From a virus: 21,342 nucleotides of DNA. A program made the translations under genes and the position numbers. Below are positions 20,545 through 21,342 of this stretch, one piece after another (position 1 is the first letter of the stretch; each line of letters starts with the position of its first letter). The stretch lies in IMG/VR virus record IMGVR_UViG_3300006927_000100, positions 1 through 21,342 of that record. One strand, written 5' to 3'. Under the pieces are notes generated by a model. It did no database searches and was not told where the DNA came from. It saw only the letters and a list, made by a program, of their open reading frames with translations.

Positions 20545-21342
20545 ATACTACGAACAGTATTTTCAAATATTCACGTACTTTAATAACCTTTGGAATAAAA
20601 TTATTCGTAAGCATGTTTTTAAAGTTAAGGTTGAAAATCAACCTAAAGTTCAAGATGTTAAGATTACTAATCCACAAGCTCCCCAATCTTCATTAAAGGT
20701 TTCTAACTTTGAACAAGTTGAACAAGCATTGAATAAAAATGTAATTGACATTATAAAATTCCTAGAAAAGAAAATGGAAGAATTAAAAGTTGAGCCAACT
20801 GATAATTCAGATATTCTTAAAAGTTTAAAAGGTATTAGAAAAGAATTGAAGGTAAAAGATTTAACACCAAATGTAATTAAACGATTAGAGGATGTTAAAA
20901 AAGCTATAAGCAAGTTAGATATTAAATTTGACTTAAGTGGCTTAGAAGAGCGTTTAGACGTATCACAGGGCTTATTAGAGAGCTTAAAGAACTACACAGA
21001 GTATGATGAGTGGAAGGTAAAGATAAATGGTAAGCAAATGGAAGAACTTGTCAATGCTATGGGTAAGCAATGGATTAGTGCTAGTGGCACAGGAATAATT
21101 AAAGATGGTAGTGGGAATCCTTATAGCTCAACTAATAAATTACCAGTAGAAGCTACTTTAGAAATAGGAGATATAGAAATTGGTGCAGTAGAACTTAAAG
21201 ATGGTGATAGTGATACCAGAGCAGATATTGAAAGTGATGGAACTAAAAATGCTTTATTCGTTCAAGCCAATGATGATAGCATGGGGACACAAAAAATAAA
21301 GAATGCTAAAGAAAGTTCTGCAAGTTCAAATACAAAAGTTAC
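20519..21342 (+). CDS. Putative virion structural protein (3' partial)
   Basis: ATG at 20519 opens a frame that runs off the right edge (274 codons visible). The N-terminus is basic and aromatic (MPKKQKQSKYYEQYFQIFTY). A helical region with KKMEELKVEPTDNSDILKSL and LEDVKKAISKLDIKF follows. Then KVKINGKQMEELVNAMGKQW and a beta-rich part with GIIKDGSGNPYSSTNKLPVE and GAVELKDGDSDTRADIESDG. This last pattern (short beta strands with Gly/Asp turns, DSDTRA, SDGTKNALFVQ) recalls phage tail or virion surface proteins with repeated beta modules. The identity is tentative. Confidence 0.65.
   Translation, partial: MPKKQKQSKYYEQYFQIFTYFNNLWNKIIRKHVFKVKVENQPKVQDVKITNPQAPQSSLKVSNFEQVEQALNKNVIDIIKFLEKKMEELKVEPTDNSDILKSLKGIRKELKVKDLTPNVIKRLEDVKKAISKLDIKFDLSGLEERLDVSQGLLESLKNYTEYDEWKVKINGKQMEELVNAMGKQWISASGTGIIKDGSGNPYSSTNKLPVEATLEIGDIEIGAVELKDGDSDTRADIESDGTKNALFVQANDDSMGTQKIKNAKESSASSNTKV

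Noticed and set aside
1-21342. TGA read as tryptophan (alternative code)
   Set aside because: ATGA overlaps at 5595, 8897 and 19553 make sense only if TGA terminates the upstream genes.
1-21342. CRISPR array, complete tRNA gene, IS element or diversity-generating retroelement
   Set aside because: No regularly spaced repeats with spacers, no cloverleaf, no transposase and no reverse transcriptase were found on either strand.

Overview
The window looks like about 21 kb of an AT-rich double-stranded DNA tailed phage (or a prophage of one). Every convincing gene is on the + strand. Terminase, portal, scaffold-like and HK97-type capsid genes follow one another in canonical order, and there are no host-type metabolic or ribosomal genes. 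TGA is used as a stop: three gene pairs meet in an ATGA overlap (5595, 8897, 19553), so a TGA-recoded host is unlikely. The sigma70-type promoters have perfect 17-base spacers and there are Shine-Dalgarno sites (AGAAAGGAA, AAGGAGG). Leader elements resemble the boxA of bacterial rRNA operons. These fit an AT-rich bacterial host, possibly low-GC Gram-positive, but the host cannot be named from this sequence.

Layout. (1) 1-4702: the 3' part of a giant polyvalent protein gene, open at the left edge, combining a zincin-type HELGH metallopeptidase region, a D12/Dam-like adenine methyltransferase region (DPPY) and a partly hydrophobic C-terminal part with a basic tail. It probably ends a late operon and may encode a protein carried in the virion. 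(2) 4703-5133: noncoding, with a promoter, a strong terminator and a cluster of hairpins. (3) 5134-12235: early/middle region of small genes. It encodes an HTH protein, an HNH nuclease, an Xre regulator, zinc ribbons, an ERF single-strand annealing protein with a small partner, a cytosine methyltransferase coupled to a DUF616 glycosyltransferase, a membrane-anchored lytic transglycosylase-like lysin, a DUF2958 protein, and two paralogous small proteins. Three near-identical promoter-dyad-boxA modules and several intrinsic terminators divide it into transcription units. (4) 12236-12642: noncoding, with three direct repeats in a pyrimidine-rich tract, two T7-promoter-like motifs and a good extended -10 promoter. 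(5) 12643-21342: late operon with terS, terL, portal, unknown, scaffold-like protein, major capsid (flanked by two perfect hairpins), a 43-aa basic peptide, two glycosyltransferases, a coiled-coil protein and a structural protein running off the right edge.

How it fits together. The early genes appear to be expressed from repeated host-type promoters. A short palindrome, TACAATGTA, occurs in several of them and also in the promoter of the Xre gene, so that protein may autoregulate and control the set. ERF, its partner and the HNH protein suggest recombination-dependent replication and packaging. The methyltransferase-glycosyltransferase pair may modify DNA, while the two late glycosyltransferases may decorate virion proteins. 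Early genes usually have a strong Shine-Dalgarno site, whereas most late genes have none. The most interesting unexplained material is the repeated promoter/boxA module, the two structured noncoding regions (4703-5133 and 8105-8257), the hairpins around the capsid gene and the fused polyvalent protein.
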